Shown here: positions 52,068 to 64,000 of the stretch, piece after piece
How positions within the stretch are numbered: position 1 is the first letter of the stretch
Layout: each line of letters opens with the position of its first letter
Assembly (NCBI GenBank): GCA_030693515.1
Contig: JAUYAK010000078.1
Coordinates: 58,963-122,962, forward strand
Source of the DNA: Opitutaceae bacterium
Lineage (GTDB): Bacteria > Verrucomicrobiota > Verrucomicrobiia > Opitutales > Opitutaceae
Length of the DNA stretch: 64,000 nucleotides
Direction of reading: 5' to 3'
Notes under the pieces: model-generated
The model's database searches: none
What the model saw: the letters and a program-made list of their open reading frames with translations, nothing else
What the model was told of the DNA's origin: nothing
Position numbers and translations under genes: made by a program

Positions 52068-52843
52068 ATGACTCTGCGCGAAACCGAAACCGTCGCTCTC
52101 CCCACGCCCACCGGCCCGATGCGCACGCAGGTGTTCCGTCCCGCCGCGCCCGGCCGCTATCCCGGCCTGCTGCTCTACTCGGAGATTTTCCAAATCACCG
52201 CGCCCATCCGGCGCACCGCCGCGCTGCTTGCGGCCACGGCTTCGTCGTCGCCGTGCCGGAGATTTACCACGAGTTCGAGCCCGCCGGCACCGTGCTCGCC
52301 TACGATCAGGCCGGCGCCGATCGCGGCAACGCGCTCAAGACCACCAAGGAACTCGCCGCCTACGACGCCGATGCCCGCGCCGGGCTCGCTTACCTGACCT
52401 CGCACCCCGCCTGCACCGGTAGGCTCGGCGTGCTGGGCATCTGCATCGGCGGCCACCTCGCGTTTCGCGCCGCGATGAATCCCACGGTGCTCGCCGCGAC
52501 CTGCTTCTACGCGACGGACATCCACAAGCGCAGCCTCGCCCGTGGCATGAACGACGACTCCCTCGATCGCATCCCCGAGATCAAAGGCGAGCTGCTCATG
52601 ATCTGGGGCCGGCAGGACCCGCACGTGCCGCTCGAAGGCCGCCGCCTAGTCCAAGCCGCGCTCGACGCCGCCGGCACCCATTACACGTGGCAAGAGTTCA
52701 ACGGCGCCCACGCCTTCCTCCGCGACGAAGGCCACCGCTACGACCCCGAACTCGCCCTCACCTGCTACCGCCTCGCGATTGATCTCTTCCGGAGAAAACT
52801 CGGCGACGGCGATCAGCGCGCCATTGCAACGTCGGTCCAGTGA
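52068..52843 (+). pseudogene. Dienelactone hydrolase family gene with a single apparent frameshift
   Basis: The start at 52068 gives MTLRETETVALPTPTGPM and runs through PGLLLYSEIFQITAPIRRTAALLA to about 52230. The rest of the family sequence (GHGFVVAVPEIYHEFEP onward) is in a different frame from 52232, as if one base were missing near 52230-52233. The downstream frame holds the nucleophile Cys in GICIGGHLA, the acid in WGRQDPHVP and the His in NGAHAF, so the enzyme would otherwise be complete at about 258 residues. Dienelactone hydrolases open lactone rings of dienelactones. No slippery site explains the change. It may be a recent mutation or a sequencing error. Confidence 0.88.
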
Positions 52844-52881
52844 CAGCCGCACGTTAACCGACTTTCGCACCGTTCCTCATC

Positions 52882-53250
52882 ATGATATTCAACATTGTCC
52901 TGCTCTTCCTCGTCTTTGGCCTCACGCGCTGGAAGAAATATCCCTATCTCGGCGCGCTGGTGCTCGGGCTGGCCAAGGGCGCGATCTACACCGTCGTCAC
53001 CGCTACTCAACTCCCGCTCTGGGCCGCGTTGCTGAACGGTGTGATCGCGCTGATCGTTTTCGGAAGTCTGGCGGCGGGCATGGTCTATTTTCTGCGGCGT
53101 CTGGATCGGGGCGAGGCCAAGCCAGTCGCCTACACGTCGGCCGGCAGCGACCGTATGGTCTTCAAGTGGGAATACTTTCCCCTCTCGGCGATCATTGTGC
53201 TCATGATTTTCGGCGAGTTTTGGCTCAACAATATCCTTGGCCGGCGGTGA
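52882..53250 (+). CDS. Small integral membrane protein, function unknown
   Basis: 122 residues with three or four membrane segments: MIFNIVLLFLVFGL at the start, about 22-44 (LGALVLGLAKGAIYTVVTA), about 46-70 (LWAALLNGVIALIVFGSLAAG) and about 99-116 (FPLSAIIVLMIFGEFW). The loops are short, with no catalytic motif or known family signature. The gene begins 38 bases after the hydrolase and is convergent with the PBP4 fusion. Function cannot be assigned. Confidence 0.75.
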   Translation: MIFNIVLLFLVFGLTRWKKYPYLGALVLGLAKGAIYTVVTATQLPLWAALLNGVIALIVFGSLAAGMVYFLRRLDRGEAKPVAYTSAGSDRMVFKWEYFPLSAIIVLMIFGEFWLNNILGRR

Positions 53251-53277
53251 AACCGAAAGGAGCTTCACTCTTCTGCG

Positions 53278-55614
53278 CTATGGCGTGGATGCGGGCAATG
53301 AAGTGGCCTTCCCTGCGGCACTGCGCCCTGTCAATCGAGCCAGCGCCACGGCCATCTCGTCGATCTCGTCGGTGGCGCGGCGGCCGGACGGCGGCACGTA
53401 GCGGTTGAGCATGAGGCTGAAGGCGAGGCGTTCGCCCGCGGCCGTCGTCACGTAGCCGGCGAGCGCGTTGGCGTAGCGCAGCGTGCCGGTCTTGGCGCGC
53501 ACGTTGCCCTCGGCCGGCGTGCCTTTCATGCGCCGCCGCAGCGAGCCATCGACGCCCGCGATCGGGAGCGAGGCCAGAAACGCATCAGCCTCGCGATGCC
53601 GCGCCATCGCGCGCAGCAGCGCGACCGAGGCATTGGCCGTGGTGAGGTTGTTGCGGGAGAGCCCCGATCCTTCCTCGAAACGGACTTCGTCGGCCGGCAC
53701 TGCCTGCGCGGCGAGAAATTCCTGCAGCAGGCGCACCGCGGCATCTTCCGTGGGCTGCCGCGCGGGTGCGTCAGCCGCGCGGAACGTCTCGCCCAGGTGT
53801 CCGAAGATCAGGTCGGTCTCCAGATTCTGCGAGGGCTTCATAAAGGCCGTCACCAGCTCGCGCATTGGCGGCGACGTTACCTCGCCGAGCCGCACGCTGG
53901 CCGGCGTCACCGCGCTCGCATCCGGCCAGCGCAGGCTGCGCGCGACGCCGTCGACACGCATGCCCGCGCGGTCCAGCGCTTCCTTGAGCGCCACGGCAAA
54001 CCACTGCGCGGGGCGCGGCACGGTCAAATCCGCGATCACGGGTTTCTCGTTGGCGGGCACCGCGCCGAAAAGATGCACCGTGCTCTCGCCGAAGATCCGC
54101 CGCATGCCGAGACGCTCCGTCGCGCCTTTGGGCCCGGTCGTGAAGCGGTTGTCGAGGGCGAGCCCTGTGTGCGGGTGCAGCCACTCCACGCGCACCGGAT
54201 CGCCCGGCGCGACGCCGGGCTGCACGCGCAGCTCGGCGTAGTTCTGCTCCAGCGTGATCGCGGAAATCTCGGCACCGTAGTAGTCGTTGAGATCATCGGC
54301 GGTCCAGCCGGCGCCATTGGGCAGGGCCTGGAACCACGTGGCATCGGCCACCACGTCGCCGGCGATGTGCCGCACACCGGCCTGTTGCAGCGCTGCGACG
54401 AAGGGCGCGAAGATCTCCCAAAAATCACGACCCGTGCCCCGCACCTTCCAGCTTGGATCGCCGCGACCGCTCACGATTACATCACCGCCCAGGCGGCCCG
54501 TGGCGTCGGGCTTCGCCGTGCCGAGAATCGGCGTCACGATCCGGTAGTCGCCGCCCACACGATCGAGCGCGAGGGCGCCGGTGTAGAGCTTGCTGTTCGA
54601 AGCCGGGCTCATCAGCCGATCCGCATGATGGGTGAAGATCGTGGCGCCGGTCTCGACCGAGACCACATGCACGCCCCACAGGGCGCCGCTGAAGCGCGGG
54701 TGCGCCACCATGGCCCCGAGCCGCGCGCGCAGCTCGGCGACGGATTCGGCCGCGGCCGGCAGCGCCCGGGTCACCAGCGGAGCCAGCGCGCGCAGGTGGC
54801 GCATGTGGTCGTCCGCGGCCTCACCGGCAAACCCGAGAATCTGCACGCCGCCGCGGGCGAAGCCGCTCGTGAGCCGGAGCCCGCCGCCCCACTCCTCGGC
54901 GCGAGACGTGCGCGCGCCACCGAGCCGGTTGATGAGGTAGTCGGCCGTCTCGGTCGTGCTGGCATAGCCCGCTGGCACTTGCGCGGAGTGTGAAATCACG
55001 AGGCGCTTCCGGCCCGCGGCCGCTTCTTCGGCAAAACGCGCGAAGCCCGCCATCAGGTCCGCATCCACTTTCCGCGCCGCGGGATCTCCCGCATACCCGC
55101 AATAAATCGAGTCGGCCATCACGAGCGCGGCGATGCGCTCGACCGCCGCCGGTTCGCGCAGCAGCGCGCGCACCCCGCCGAAGCCGGCGCTGAACGATGT
55201 CACCATCAGGCGCCCTGCCCGCCACGTCTGGCCCGGCGACTCTGCGCGCAGCGTCTCCTCGACCGTCCGCAGCAGTTCCGCAAGCGCCCCTGGCGCAGCA
55301 AAGCGTTCGGCGTAGATTTGGGACAAACCGGGCAAGGTCACGTTGACGAGCACGCCGGCCGCGCCGCTCCCCGCAAACTGGCTCTCCACCACGGCCGGTG
55401 CGCCGTGCAGGTGCAGCCAGATCGGCACCTCAGGTCCGCTTTCCTCCCAGCGCGCCGGGAGTGAAACCACGGCGCCTTTGAGTCGCACCTGCTTGAACGT
55501 CGCCGCATCCGCGCCGGCGAGCCGCAACGCCAGCAGCAGCGCGCAACCTAGCCATGCCAGACGAACGGCCCAGCCGGGGTGCCACGGTCCAATCCGAATC
55601 CTCAGGGGTGCCAT
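53278..55614 (-). CDS. Fusion of an alpha/beta-hydrolase domain with D-Ala-D-Ala carboxypeptidase/endopeptidase (PBP4/DacB type)
   Basis: 778 residues with a leader (AWLGCALLLALRLAGADA). Residues about 40-285 form an alpha/beta-hydrolase-like domain: HLHGAP oxyanion region, S142 in SFSAGFGG, D168 in VMADSIYCGY and H270 in GEAADDHMRHL. Residues about 290-770 are a complete class-C PBP (S13 family): S339-N-S-K342, S-R-N in GSGLSRNN, and KTG in AKTGTLRYA. PBP4 proteins trim peptidoglycan crosslinks and are normally about 450-500 residues. An esterase joined to the front is unusual and may remove O-acetyl groups from the glycan. It is divergent from the gene at 55725. Confidence 0.9.
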   Translation of the reverse strand: MAPLRIRIGPWHPGWAVRLAWLGCALLLALRLAGADAATFKQVRLKGAVVSLPARWEESGPEVPIWLHLHGAPAVVESQFAGSGAAGVLVNVTLPGLSQIYAERFAAPGALAELLRTVEETLRAESPGQTWRAGRLMVTSFSAGFGGVRALLREPAAVERIAALVMADSIYCGYAGDPAARKVDADLMAGFARFAEEAAAGRKRLVISHSAQVPAGYASTTETADYLINRLGGARTSRAEEWGGGLRLTSGFARGGVQILGFAGEAADDHMRHLRALAPLVTRALPAAAESVAELRARLGAMVAHPRFSGALWGVHVVSVETGATIFTHHADRLMSPASNSKLYTGALALDRVGGDYRIVTPILGTAKPDATGRLGGDVIVSGRGDPSWKVRGTGRDFWEIFAPFVAALQQAGVRHIAGDVVADATWFQALPNGAGWTADDLNDYYGAEISAITLEQNYAELRVQPGVAPGDPVRVEWLHPHTGLALDNRFTTGPKGATERLGMRRIFGESTVHLFGAVPANEKPVIADLTVPRPAQWFAVALKEALDRAGMRVDGVARSLRWPDASAVTPASVRLGEVTSPPMRELVTAFMKPSQNLETDLIFGHLGETFRAADAPARQPTEDAAVRLLQEFLAAQAVPADEVRFEEGSGLSRNNLTTANASVALLRAMARHREADAFLASLPIAGVDGSLRRRMKGTPAEGNVRAKTGTLRYANALAGYVTTAAGERLAFSLMLNRYVPPSGRRATDEIDEMAVALARLTGRSAAGKATSLPASTP

Positions 55615-55724
55615 GCCCGCGCACTATTCGCGGGGCTCGTGTCACGGCAAGAGGCAACGCGGCTCGACGCCCGCGCCGGGGTCGCGTAACTCTGCCGCGC
55701 TCGACGCGTCCGCCGAGCACTCCC

Positions 55725-58112
55725 GTGCCCCAGCTGCGCTTTTTCCCCATCCTCCTCCTGATGTTCGTCGGGAGCGGCTGCGCGGCCCTGATCTACGAGG
55801 TCGTCTGGTTTCAACTGCTCCAGCTCGTGATCGGTTCCTCGGCGGTGTCGCTGGCGGTGCTACTCGGCACGTTCATGGGCGGCATGGGGCTGGGGGCCTT
55901 GCTGCTCCCGCGGCTCGTCGCGGCCGACCGCCATCCGTTGCGGGTCTATGCGTGGCTGGAGGTCGGCATGGCGGTGTGCGGCCTGGCCGTGCTCGTCGCC
56001 GTGCCCCTCGTCGGCCACGCCTACGTGGCGCTCGCCGGGGCGGGACCACTCGGAATCGCACTGCGCGCCTTGGTCTGCGTGCTCTGCCTCCTGCCACCCA
56101 CGATCCTGATGGGGGCGACGCTCCCGGCCATCGCGCGCTGGGTCGAGGCGACGCCGCGCGGCGTCGCTTGGCTCGGATTCTTCTACGGCGGCAACACCCT
56201 CGGCGCGGTCGCCGGCTGTCTGCTCGCGGGCTTCTGGCTCCTCCGCGTGCACGACACCACCATCGCGACGTTCGTCGCCGTCGGGATCAACGCGGCCGTG
56301 GCGGTCGGGGCCCTGGTCCTGGCGCGAACCGAGCCGCACGCGGCGCCAACAGCCGCGGAGTCGCCCGAAGCGGAAACGGCCAACGACACCCAGAGCCGCC
56401 CCGTGCTCCTCGCCATCGCGATCTCCGGCTTCTGCGCACTCGCCGCGGAGGTGATTTGGACGCGGGTGTTGTCGCTGCTGCTGGGCGCGACGGTTTACAC
56501 GTTCGCGCTCATCCTCGCGGTGTTTCTCGCCGGGCTCGCCCTCGGGGGCAGCGGCGGGGCCGCGCTCGCGCGAGCCACGCCGCGCCCGCGATTCTGGCTC
56601 GCCGTCTGCCAGCTCCTCCAGGTCGCCGCCATCACGTGGGCCGCGTATGCGACGCTGCGTCTGCTACCCGCCTGGGAAGTCGATCACACGGCCGCGCTCG
56701 CGACCAAATTCCGCTTCGATCTCCTGCGCGTCGGCTTCGCCGTGCTGCCATCCGCACTGCTCTGGGGCGCGAGCTTCCCGCTGGCGCTCGCCGCGCTGGC
56801 CATCGGCCGCCGCGATCCGGCCCGGCTCGTGGGGCGGGCGTGCGCCGCCAACACCCTCGGCGCCATCGGTGGCGCCGTGCTCACGGGCCTGGTTCTCGTG
56901 CCGTTGATCGGCGCGCAGCACGCGCAGGTGGCAATTGCCGCCGCCGCGGTGCTCGCCGCCGGGTGTGCGCTCTGGCCGATCGGCCGGCGCGAACTGGGAC
57001 TGACGCTCGCCGGCGCCGGCGCCTTTGCCGCCGCGGTGCTGCTCATCCCGCCGCTGCCGTGGCAGCTCGTCGCCTACGGCCGCCAAGTCGCGACGACCGA
57101 CTACGGAGCGCGGGCGATTTACCTCGGCGAGGGCGTCAACGCCACCGTCGCCGTCACGGAAACGCCCGGCGGCGCCCGGTTCTTTCACGTCAGCGGCAAG
57201 ACCGAGGCCTCGAGCCTGCAAAAAGACATGCGCCTCCAGCTTATGCTCGGGCACATCCCCGCCCTGCTGCATCCCCACCCCAAGAGCGTGCTCATCGTCG
57301 GCTGCGGCGCGGGCGTGACAGCCGGCACGTTTGTCCTCCACCCCTCGATCGAGCGCATCGTGATCTGCGACATCGAGCCGCTGATCCCGCGCGTGGTGGC
57401 GGCCCACTTTAGCCTCGAGAACCACGCCGTGCTCCATGATCGGCGCGTGGAGATCGTGCATGACGACGCCCGGCACTACATGGCGACGACGCGCGAGAAG
57501 TTCGACATCATCACCTCCGATCCCATCCACCCGTGGGTGAAAGGCTCGGCCGTGCTTTATTCGCAGGAGTATTTCGCGCTCTGCCGGGCGCGGCTGAAAC
57601 CCGGCGGGCTCGTCACGCAGTGGGTGCCGCTCTATGAATCCGACCGCGCCGTCGTGCAAAGCGAGATCGCGACGTTCTTCTCCGTCTTTCCGCACGGCTC
57701 CATCTGGGGCAACGACGACGACGGCAGCGGCTACGATACCGTGCTGCTCGGTCCCACCGAGCCCGCAGTGATCGATCTCGAGGCGCTGCAGGCCCGGATC
57801 CTGCGGCCTGAATATGCCCGCGTGCAGCGCGTGCTCACGCAGCTCGGTCTCGGCACCGCCCTCGACCTCCTCTCGACCTACGCGGGCAACCTGCCCGATC
57901 TCCGGGCCTGGCTGCACGGCGCGGAAATCAACCGCGACCGCACCCTGCGCCTGCAATATCTCGCCGGCCTGCAGCTCGAGTCAGGCGCAGGCGCCGCCGC
58001 CTACCGCGAGATCCTCGCGTTGCGGAAATTTCCCGCCGACACGATTCGTGCGCCGGACCCCGATTTGATCGCACTGCGCCGCCGCCTCGACGAGGCGGCG
58101 GGTGTGCCGTGA
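55725..58112 (+). CDS. Fused membrane / spermidine synthase-like methyltransferase-fold protein
   Basis: 795 residues from a GTG at 55725 (VPQLRFFPILLLMFVG); the frame is open upstream to an ATG at 55554, but that stretch lies within the PBP4 fusion gene and has no homology-like pattern. The N-terminal about 470 residues contain roughly twelve membrane helices in the MFS-like arrangement of fused spermidine synthases (CAALIYEVVWFQLLQLVIGSS; ISGFCALAAEVIWTRVLSLLLG). The C-terminal domain has the SAM-fold motif VLIVGCGAGVTAGTF, DIEPLIPRVV and DIITSDPIHPWV. It is probably an aminopropyl- or methyl-transferase at the membrane; the substrate is unknown. Confidence 0.9.
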   Translation: MPQLRFFPILLLMFVGSGCAALIYEVVWFQLLQLVIGSSAVSLAVLLGTFMGGMGLGALLLPRLVAADRHPLRVYAWLEVGMAVCGLAVLVAVPLVGHAYVALAGAGPLGIALRALVCVLCLLPPTILMGATLPAIARWVEATPRGVAWLGFFYGGNTLGAVAGCLLAGFWLLRVHDTTIATFVAVGINAAVAVGALVLARTEPHAAPTAAESPEAETANDTQSRPVLLAIAISGFCALAAEVIWTRVLSLLLGATVYTFALILAVFLAGLALGGSGGAALARATPRPRFWLAVCQLLQVAAITWAAYATLRLLPAWEVDHTAALATKFRFDLLRVGFAVLPSALLWGASFPLALAALAIGRRDPARLVGRACAANTLGAIGGAVLTGLVLVPLIGAQHAQVAIAAAAVLAAGCALWPIGRRELGLTLAGAGAFAAAVLLIPPLPWQLVAYGRQVATTDYGARAIYLGEGVNATVAVTETPGGARFFHVSGKTEASSLQKDMRLQLMLGHIPALLHPHPKSVLIVGCGAGVTAGTFVLHPSIERIVICDIEPLIPRVVAAHFSLENHAVLHDRRVEIVHDDARHYMATTREKFDIITSDPIHPWVKGSAVLYSQEYFALCRARLKPGGLVTQWVPLYESDRAVVQSEIATFFSVFPHGSIWGNDDDGSGYDTVLLGPTEPAVIDLEALQARILRPEYARVQRVLTQLGLGTALDLLSTYAGNLPDLRAWLHGAEINRDRTLRLQYLAGLQLESGAGAAAYREILALRKFPADTIRAPDPDLIALRRRLDEAAGVP

Positions 58113-58213
58113 ACCGCCCCGTGGCGGGGCCGACTCTCCGCAGCCGGCCTGGATTCAAGGGTGATTCGCGTGCGCTACCCCAAGCCCGCTCGCAGAGCGC
58201 CTGCCATCTTCGC

Positions 58214-59005
58214 TCAAAACCCGGTCTGCACCGAAAGCACGCCACGGTGCGCGACTTTGTCCCGGTTGCGGATGTCAGCCGTGTAGCCGATTGAGCCGCT
58301 CCAGATTTTCGTGAGAGCGGTCGTGAGACCCGCGCCGAGTTCCGGGCCACGGCCGTCGCCATCCTTGACCGCGATGGCGGTCGGCCGGGTGAAGTTGTCG
58401 GCCAGGCGGCCGGTAACGCTGCGGTCATCCGACCCGATCTCACCGTGCCACGCCGCCCGCAAATCGAGGCGTGCGCTGCGGCCGGCCCACACGAGATTTT
58501 TTGAAAAGTCCACGCCCACCGCGACGCTCGTGCTCTCGGCTTCCTGTTCGCCCAAAGCAAACGCGAGCGCGGGCACATCCTTCTCCGTATAGGGATCGAG
58601 TTTGACGCGCTACGTGCGCAAGCCGAACCAGGGGCGGACCACATTGCTCCCGCCGAGGTCCGCCTGCCACGCGGCCTTCAGCCCCGCGCCCCAATGATCG
58701 CCGCCAGACTTCCCGCTGGTGCGGAAGCCACCATACGCCGTCGCGCGGTGGATACCCTTGAGGGTGAGCGTGCCATAACTCGCATCGATGAGCAGCGAGA
58801 CGGGGCCGCCGCGCCAAGCGCCATAGACGCGCCCGGCCATGTCCTCGATAGTGTAGTCGCCCTGGCGTGGCGGCAAAGAGATTGCCGCTGTCGCTGAGGC
58901 TGTCGCCAAACGAATACTGGTTGGTGAACGTGCGGTTCTGGCCCAGGGCCGACGCGACCAAGGCCAGGCCGACAATCGCGGAGAGGCGGAACGACGGGGG
59001 TTCAT
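58214..59005 (-). pseudogene. Decayed GDSL-type autotransporter esterase
   Basis: On the minus strand from 59005, a leader-like FRLSAIVGLALVASALG and a GDSL block (YSFGDSLSDSGNLFAATP) are readable in one frame. An autotransporter beta-barrel (DYTIEDMAGRVYGAWRGG ... ending SVQTGF) is in another. An in-frame TAG at 58610-58612 interrupts the barrel where a tyrosine codon would fit. Almost all of the GDSL catalytic domain is missing, so an internal deletion, two frameshifts and a nonsense mutation are all implied. The intact type (EstA-like) is about 600-650 residues and sits in the outer membrane. The terminal Phe signature survives. Confidence 0.85.
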
Positions 59006-59108
59006 GGGTGGGGACCCGGACGCAAACAGGCACGCTCACGCGGCGCACGCCGGGGACCGCCGCGCAAGTCTTGCCCCGTTGCCGCGCCCGGCTACGTTGG
59101 CCGCTTTG

Positions 59109-59954
59109 ATGTTGTCCGCCCTCTCTGATCGCACGTGGCTCTGGGCCGCGGCCGGCTGCTATTTCGCCGGCCTCGCCTTTGGCACAATCGCGCTCCTCCG
59201 GCGCGGTCGGCCCGCCGGTGCGGCCACGTATGCCCTCATCGCGATCGGCTACGTGCTGCAACTCGCGGGGCTCACGGTCCGCGGCCGGGCGGTGGGCGGC
59301 TGCCCGCTCGGCAATCCATTCGAACTCCTGCAGTTCACCGCGTGGTCGGCCACGACGCTGTATCTGATCGTCGGGGTCGCCTTCCGGCACAGCCTGCTTG
59401 GCTACCTGACCGCCGCCCTCGCCGCCGGGCTCACGCTGAGTTCGCTCGCGGTGCCGGCCTGGGATGCGAGCCAGCGCACCCAGCTCTTCGGCAGCAATCC
59501 CTGGATCGAGCTGCACGCGGCACTCGCGGTGTTCAGCTATGGCGTCTTCGGCCTGCTCGCCCTGACCTCGGTGATGTTTCTGCTCCGGCACCGCACGCTC
59601 AAGGCCAAGGATCTGGGCTGGTGGGCCGCGCTGCTCCCGCCGATCCGCGACCTCGATCTGATTGGCGTGCGGCTCCTCGGCACGGGAGCCGTGATCCTCA
59701 CGGCGGCGCTGGCGGTGATCGTGCTCTTTTTTGCCCGCGAGCCGGCGGCCGTGAGCGTGGCGAAATTTGCCGCGACCTCGCTCGTCTGGCTCGCCTGCGT
59801 GACCACGCTCGCGTTGCGCCTGCGCGGCCGGTTGATCGCGCAGCGGTTTGCCCTGCTGGGCATCGCGCTGTTCGTCGCCGCGTTGCTGTCGCTGGTGCCG
59901 GTCGATGGCAGCCGTCAGGGCACACCGGCCCGGGTGGAGGGGCGCACGCCATGA
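59109..59954 (+). CDS. CcsA/HemX-like cytochrome c assembly membrane protein
   Basis: 281 residues from the ATG at 59109. Eight membrane segments carry the CcsA/HemX pattern: CPLGNPFELLQFTAW (the WWD-like region is poor), PWIELHAALAVFSYGVFGLLALTSVMFLLRH with a histidine, and a C-terminal pair (FALLGIALFVAALLSLV). The gene's TGA overlaps the ATG of hemA (ATGA at 59951-59954). The hemX-hemA pairing is known from Bacillus and others, where HemX limits glutamyl-tRNA reductase. Either that or a haem-handling cytochrome c maturation role is likely. Confidence 0.87.
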   Translation: MLSALSDRTWLWAAAGCYFAGLAFGTIALLRRGRPAGAATYALIAIGYVLQLAGLTVRGRAVGGCPLGNPFELLQFTAWSATTLYLIVGVAFRHSLLGYLTAALAAGLTLSSLAVPAWDASQRTQLFGSNPWIELHAALAVFSYGVFGLLALTSVMFLLRHRTLKAKDLGWWAALLPPIRDLDLIGVRLLGTGAVILTAALAVIVLFFAREPAAVSVAKFAATSLVWLACVTTLALRLRGRLIAQRFALLGIALFVAALLSLVPVDGSRQGTPARVEGRTP

Positions 59955-61035
59955 GCACCCCGGGGCTCTTCGTCCTCGGCGCGACTCATCACCGCGCGGC
60001 GCTCGCCGTGCGGGAGAAGCTCGCGCTCGACGCCACCGCCGCGGCCCTGCTGCATGCCGAACTCGCCGCGCTCCCGGGCCTGCGGGAGTTCACCGTGCTC
60101 AGCACGTGCAACCGCATCGAGTTCTACGGCGTCGCGGAAAACGGCGATGTGGCCGCCCGCGTGGCCGCGGCCTTCTGCGCGCGGCAGCGTTTCAATCGGG
60201 AGGAGTTCGATAAAATTTGCCTCGGCCTCGGCGATGAAGCCGCCGTGCGCCACCTCCTTGAGGTCGCCGCGGGACTCGACTCGCAGATGCTCGGCGAGAC
60301 CGAGATCTTCGGCCAGGTGAAGGCGGCCTACGCCGCCGCCCAGACCGCCGGCAACACGGGGCCGGTGCTGAATCGCGTTTTCCAGAAATGCTTCCAGGCC
60401 GCCAAGCACGTCCGCACGCACACCGCCATCACGGAGGGCCATGTGAGCGTCGCCAACGTCGCGGTTGATCTCGCGATCTCAATCTTCGGCGGACTAGCCG
60501 ATGCGCGCATCCTGCTGCTCGGTGCCGGCGAGATCGGCGAGAAGACCGCGCGGGCTTTCCAGAGCCGCGGGGCCGCGTCGGTCACCGTCGCCAGCCGCCG
60601 CCTCGAGCGGGCGATGGAACTCGCGCGGGCGCTCGGCGCGAGCGCACTGCCTTTCGAGCAGCGCGAGGCGCGGCTCGCCGAATTCGACATCGTCGTGTGC
60701 GCCACGGCGGCACCGGGCATGGTGCTGGGCCTCGACGCCATCGCGACCGCCATGGCCCGCCGGCCGGCGCAGCCCCTTTTCCTCATCGATCAGGCGCTGC
60801 CCCGCGACGTCGATCCCGCCGCGGCGGAACTGGAAAACGTCTTTCTCTACAACCTCGACGACCTCGCGCAGATCACGGAACGCAATCGGCTCGCCCGCGA
60901 AGCCGAGGTGGGCAAAGGGCGCGCCATTCTCGCAGACCGGGCCGCCGCGCTCTGGCGCGCCGTGGCTCCGCAACTCGCGGCCTCCGTTCCGACTCAGACG
61001 CGCGGAGAAGCCGCCCCGCAAAAGCCCGCGTCGGC

Positions 61036-61039
<4 letters not shown>
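59951..61039 (+). CDS. hemA: Glutamyl-tRNA reductase
   Basis: 362 residues from the ATG at 59951. It has the catalytic cysteine C53 in LSTCNRIEFYG, GLDSQMLGETEIFGQVK, the NADPH-binding GAGEIGEKTARAF, and the dimerisation end DDLAQITERNRL. The enzyme reduces glutamyl-tRNA to glutamate-1-semialdehyde, the first step of C5 haem synthesis. Its length is slightly under the usual 410-430 residues because the C-terminal dimerisation helices are short. It is coupled to the CcsA/HemX-like gene. Its TAG shares the sequence CTAG at 61036-61039 with the stop of the convergent kinase gene. Confidence 0.96.
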
Positions 61040-63840
<2,801 letters not shown>

Positions 63841-63920
63841 CGCGGTCCCGCGCGACTCGACCGTAAGCGGTAACTCGAGCACAGGCTAGCCGCGGGAATC
63901 GCGGCCGCTATATTGGAGAG

Positions 63921-64000
63921 ATGAAAGAGCCGGCGAGTGGCGGAGGTGAGCAATCAGCGGGGGAGTTGAGCGAAGCGCTGGGGCGTGAACTCGTGGGCGG
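63921..64000 (+). CDS. Start of a gene cut by the window edge
   Basis: An ATG at 63921, with a ribosome-binding site (GGAG at 63914-63917) six or so bases before it, opens a frame beginning MKEPASGGGEQSAGELSEAL that runs off the window. It diverges from the sensor kinase. Only 26 residues are visible, too few to name the product. Confidence 0.5.
   Translation, partial: MKEPASGGGEQSAGELSEALGRELVG

Noticed and set aside
52220..52245. Programmed -1 frameshifting in the dienelactone hydrolase
   Set aside because: No slippery heptamer and no downstream pseudoknot-like stem at the junction; mutation or sequence error is simpler.

Overview
The window is high-GC, almost fully coding bacterial DNA. 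Large TonB-dependent receptors (TBDRs) with a SusC-like N-terminal carboxypeptidase-regulatory domain, secreted FG-GAP/VCBS proteins, a sulfatase, sialidase-fold enzymes, a DUF1080 protein, a ceramidase-like protein and GACCT/CACAGAG-type intergenic repeats together suggest a Verrucomicrobiota member, most likely Opitutaceae. This is inference from gene content; no rRNA or other phylogenetic marker beyond hemA is present. Shine-Dalgarno sequences are mostly weak, so many starts were placed from signal peptides and conserved N-termini.

Layout. (1) 1-6943: a REP/MITE-like palindrome at the left edge, a TetR regulator, a secreted protein of three fused Rid (YjgF) domains, a divergent TBDR and a ceramidase-like hydrolase. 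(2) 7121-10400: a membrane protein, a small winged-helix regulator and an ABC export ATPase/permease pair. (3) 10657-31927: a glycan-utilisation locus. A divergent promoter at 25463-25779 carries two CG-centred LacI-type operator-like sites. A ten-gene minus-strand operon runs leftward from it (TBDR, VCBS protein, two sialidase-fold proteins, DapA/NanA-type lyase, MFS importer, sulfatase, third sialidase-fold protein, YidR-like protein, esterase). A second TBDR and VCBS protein run rightward, followed by a convergent LacI regulator. (4) 31980-37178: a divergent pair, one a degenerate receiver domain with a very long coiled coil, the other a membrane protein with an actin/PilM-like N-terminus, PEGA repeats and a TonB C-terminal domain. 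(5) 37307-43820: a five-gene ATP-grasp / alpha-E / transglutaminase / transglutaminase / DUF2126 operon. (6) 43913-50677: DMT transporter, HAD phosphatase, three 2-hydroxyacid dehydrogenases of different families and a KDG-type sugar kinase, with unusual inverted-repeat elements between them. (7) 50749-55614: DUF1080 protein, a frameshifted dienelactone hydrolase, a small membrane protein and an alpha/beta-hydrolase-PBP4 fusion. (8) 55725-64000: a spermidine synthase-like membrane fusion, a decayed autotransporter esterase, coupled ccsA/hemX-like and hemA genes, a hybrid sensor kinase, and a gene cut by the right edge.

How it fits together. Region 3 reads as a complete import-and-degrade system: the TBDRs take up oligosaccharide, the VCBS propellers may bind it outside the cell, sulfatase, sialidase-fold enzymes and esterase trim it, the MFS protein carries the product across the inner membrane and the lyase cleaves a keto-acid sugar, under LacI control. 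Its mirror-image TBDR-VCBS pairs are the best candidate here for an undescribed uptake arrangement. No tRNA, rRNA, CRISPR array, insertion sequence or prophage was seen.
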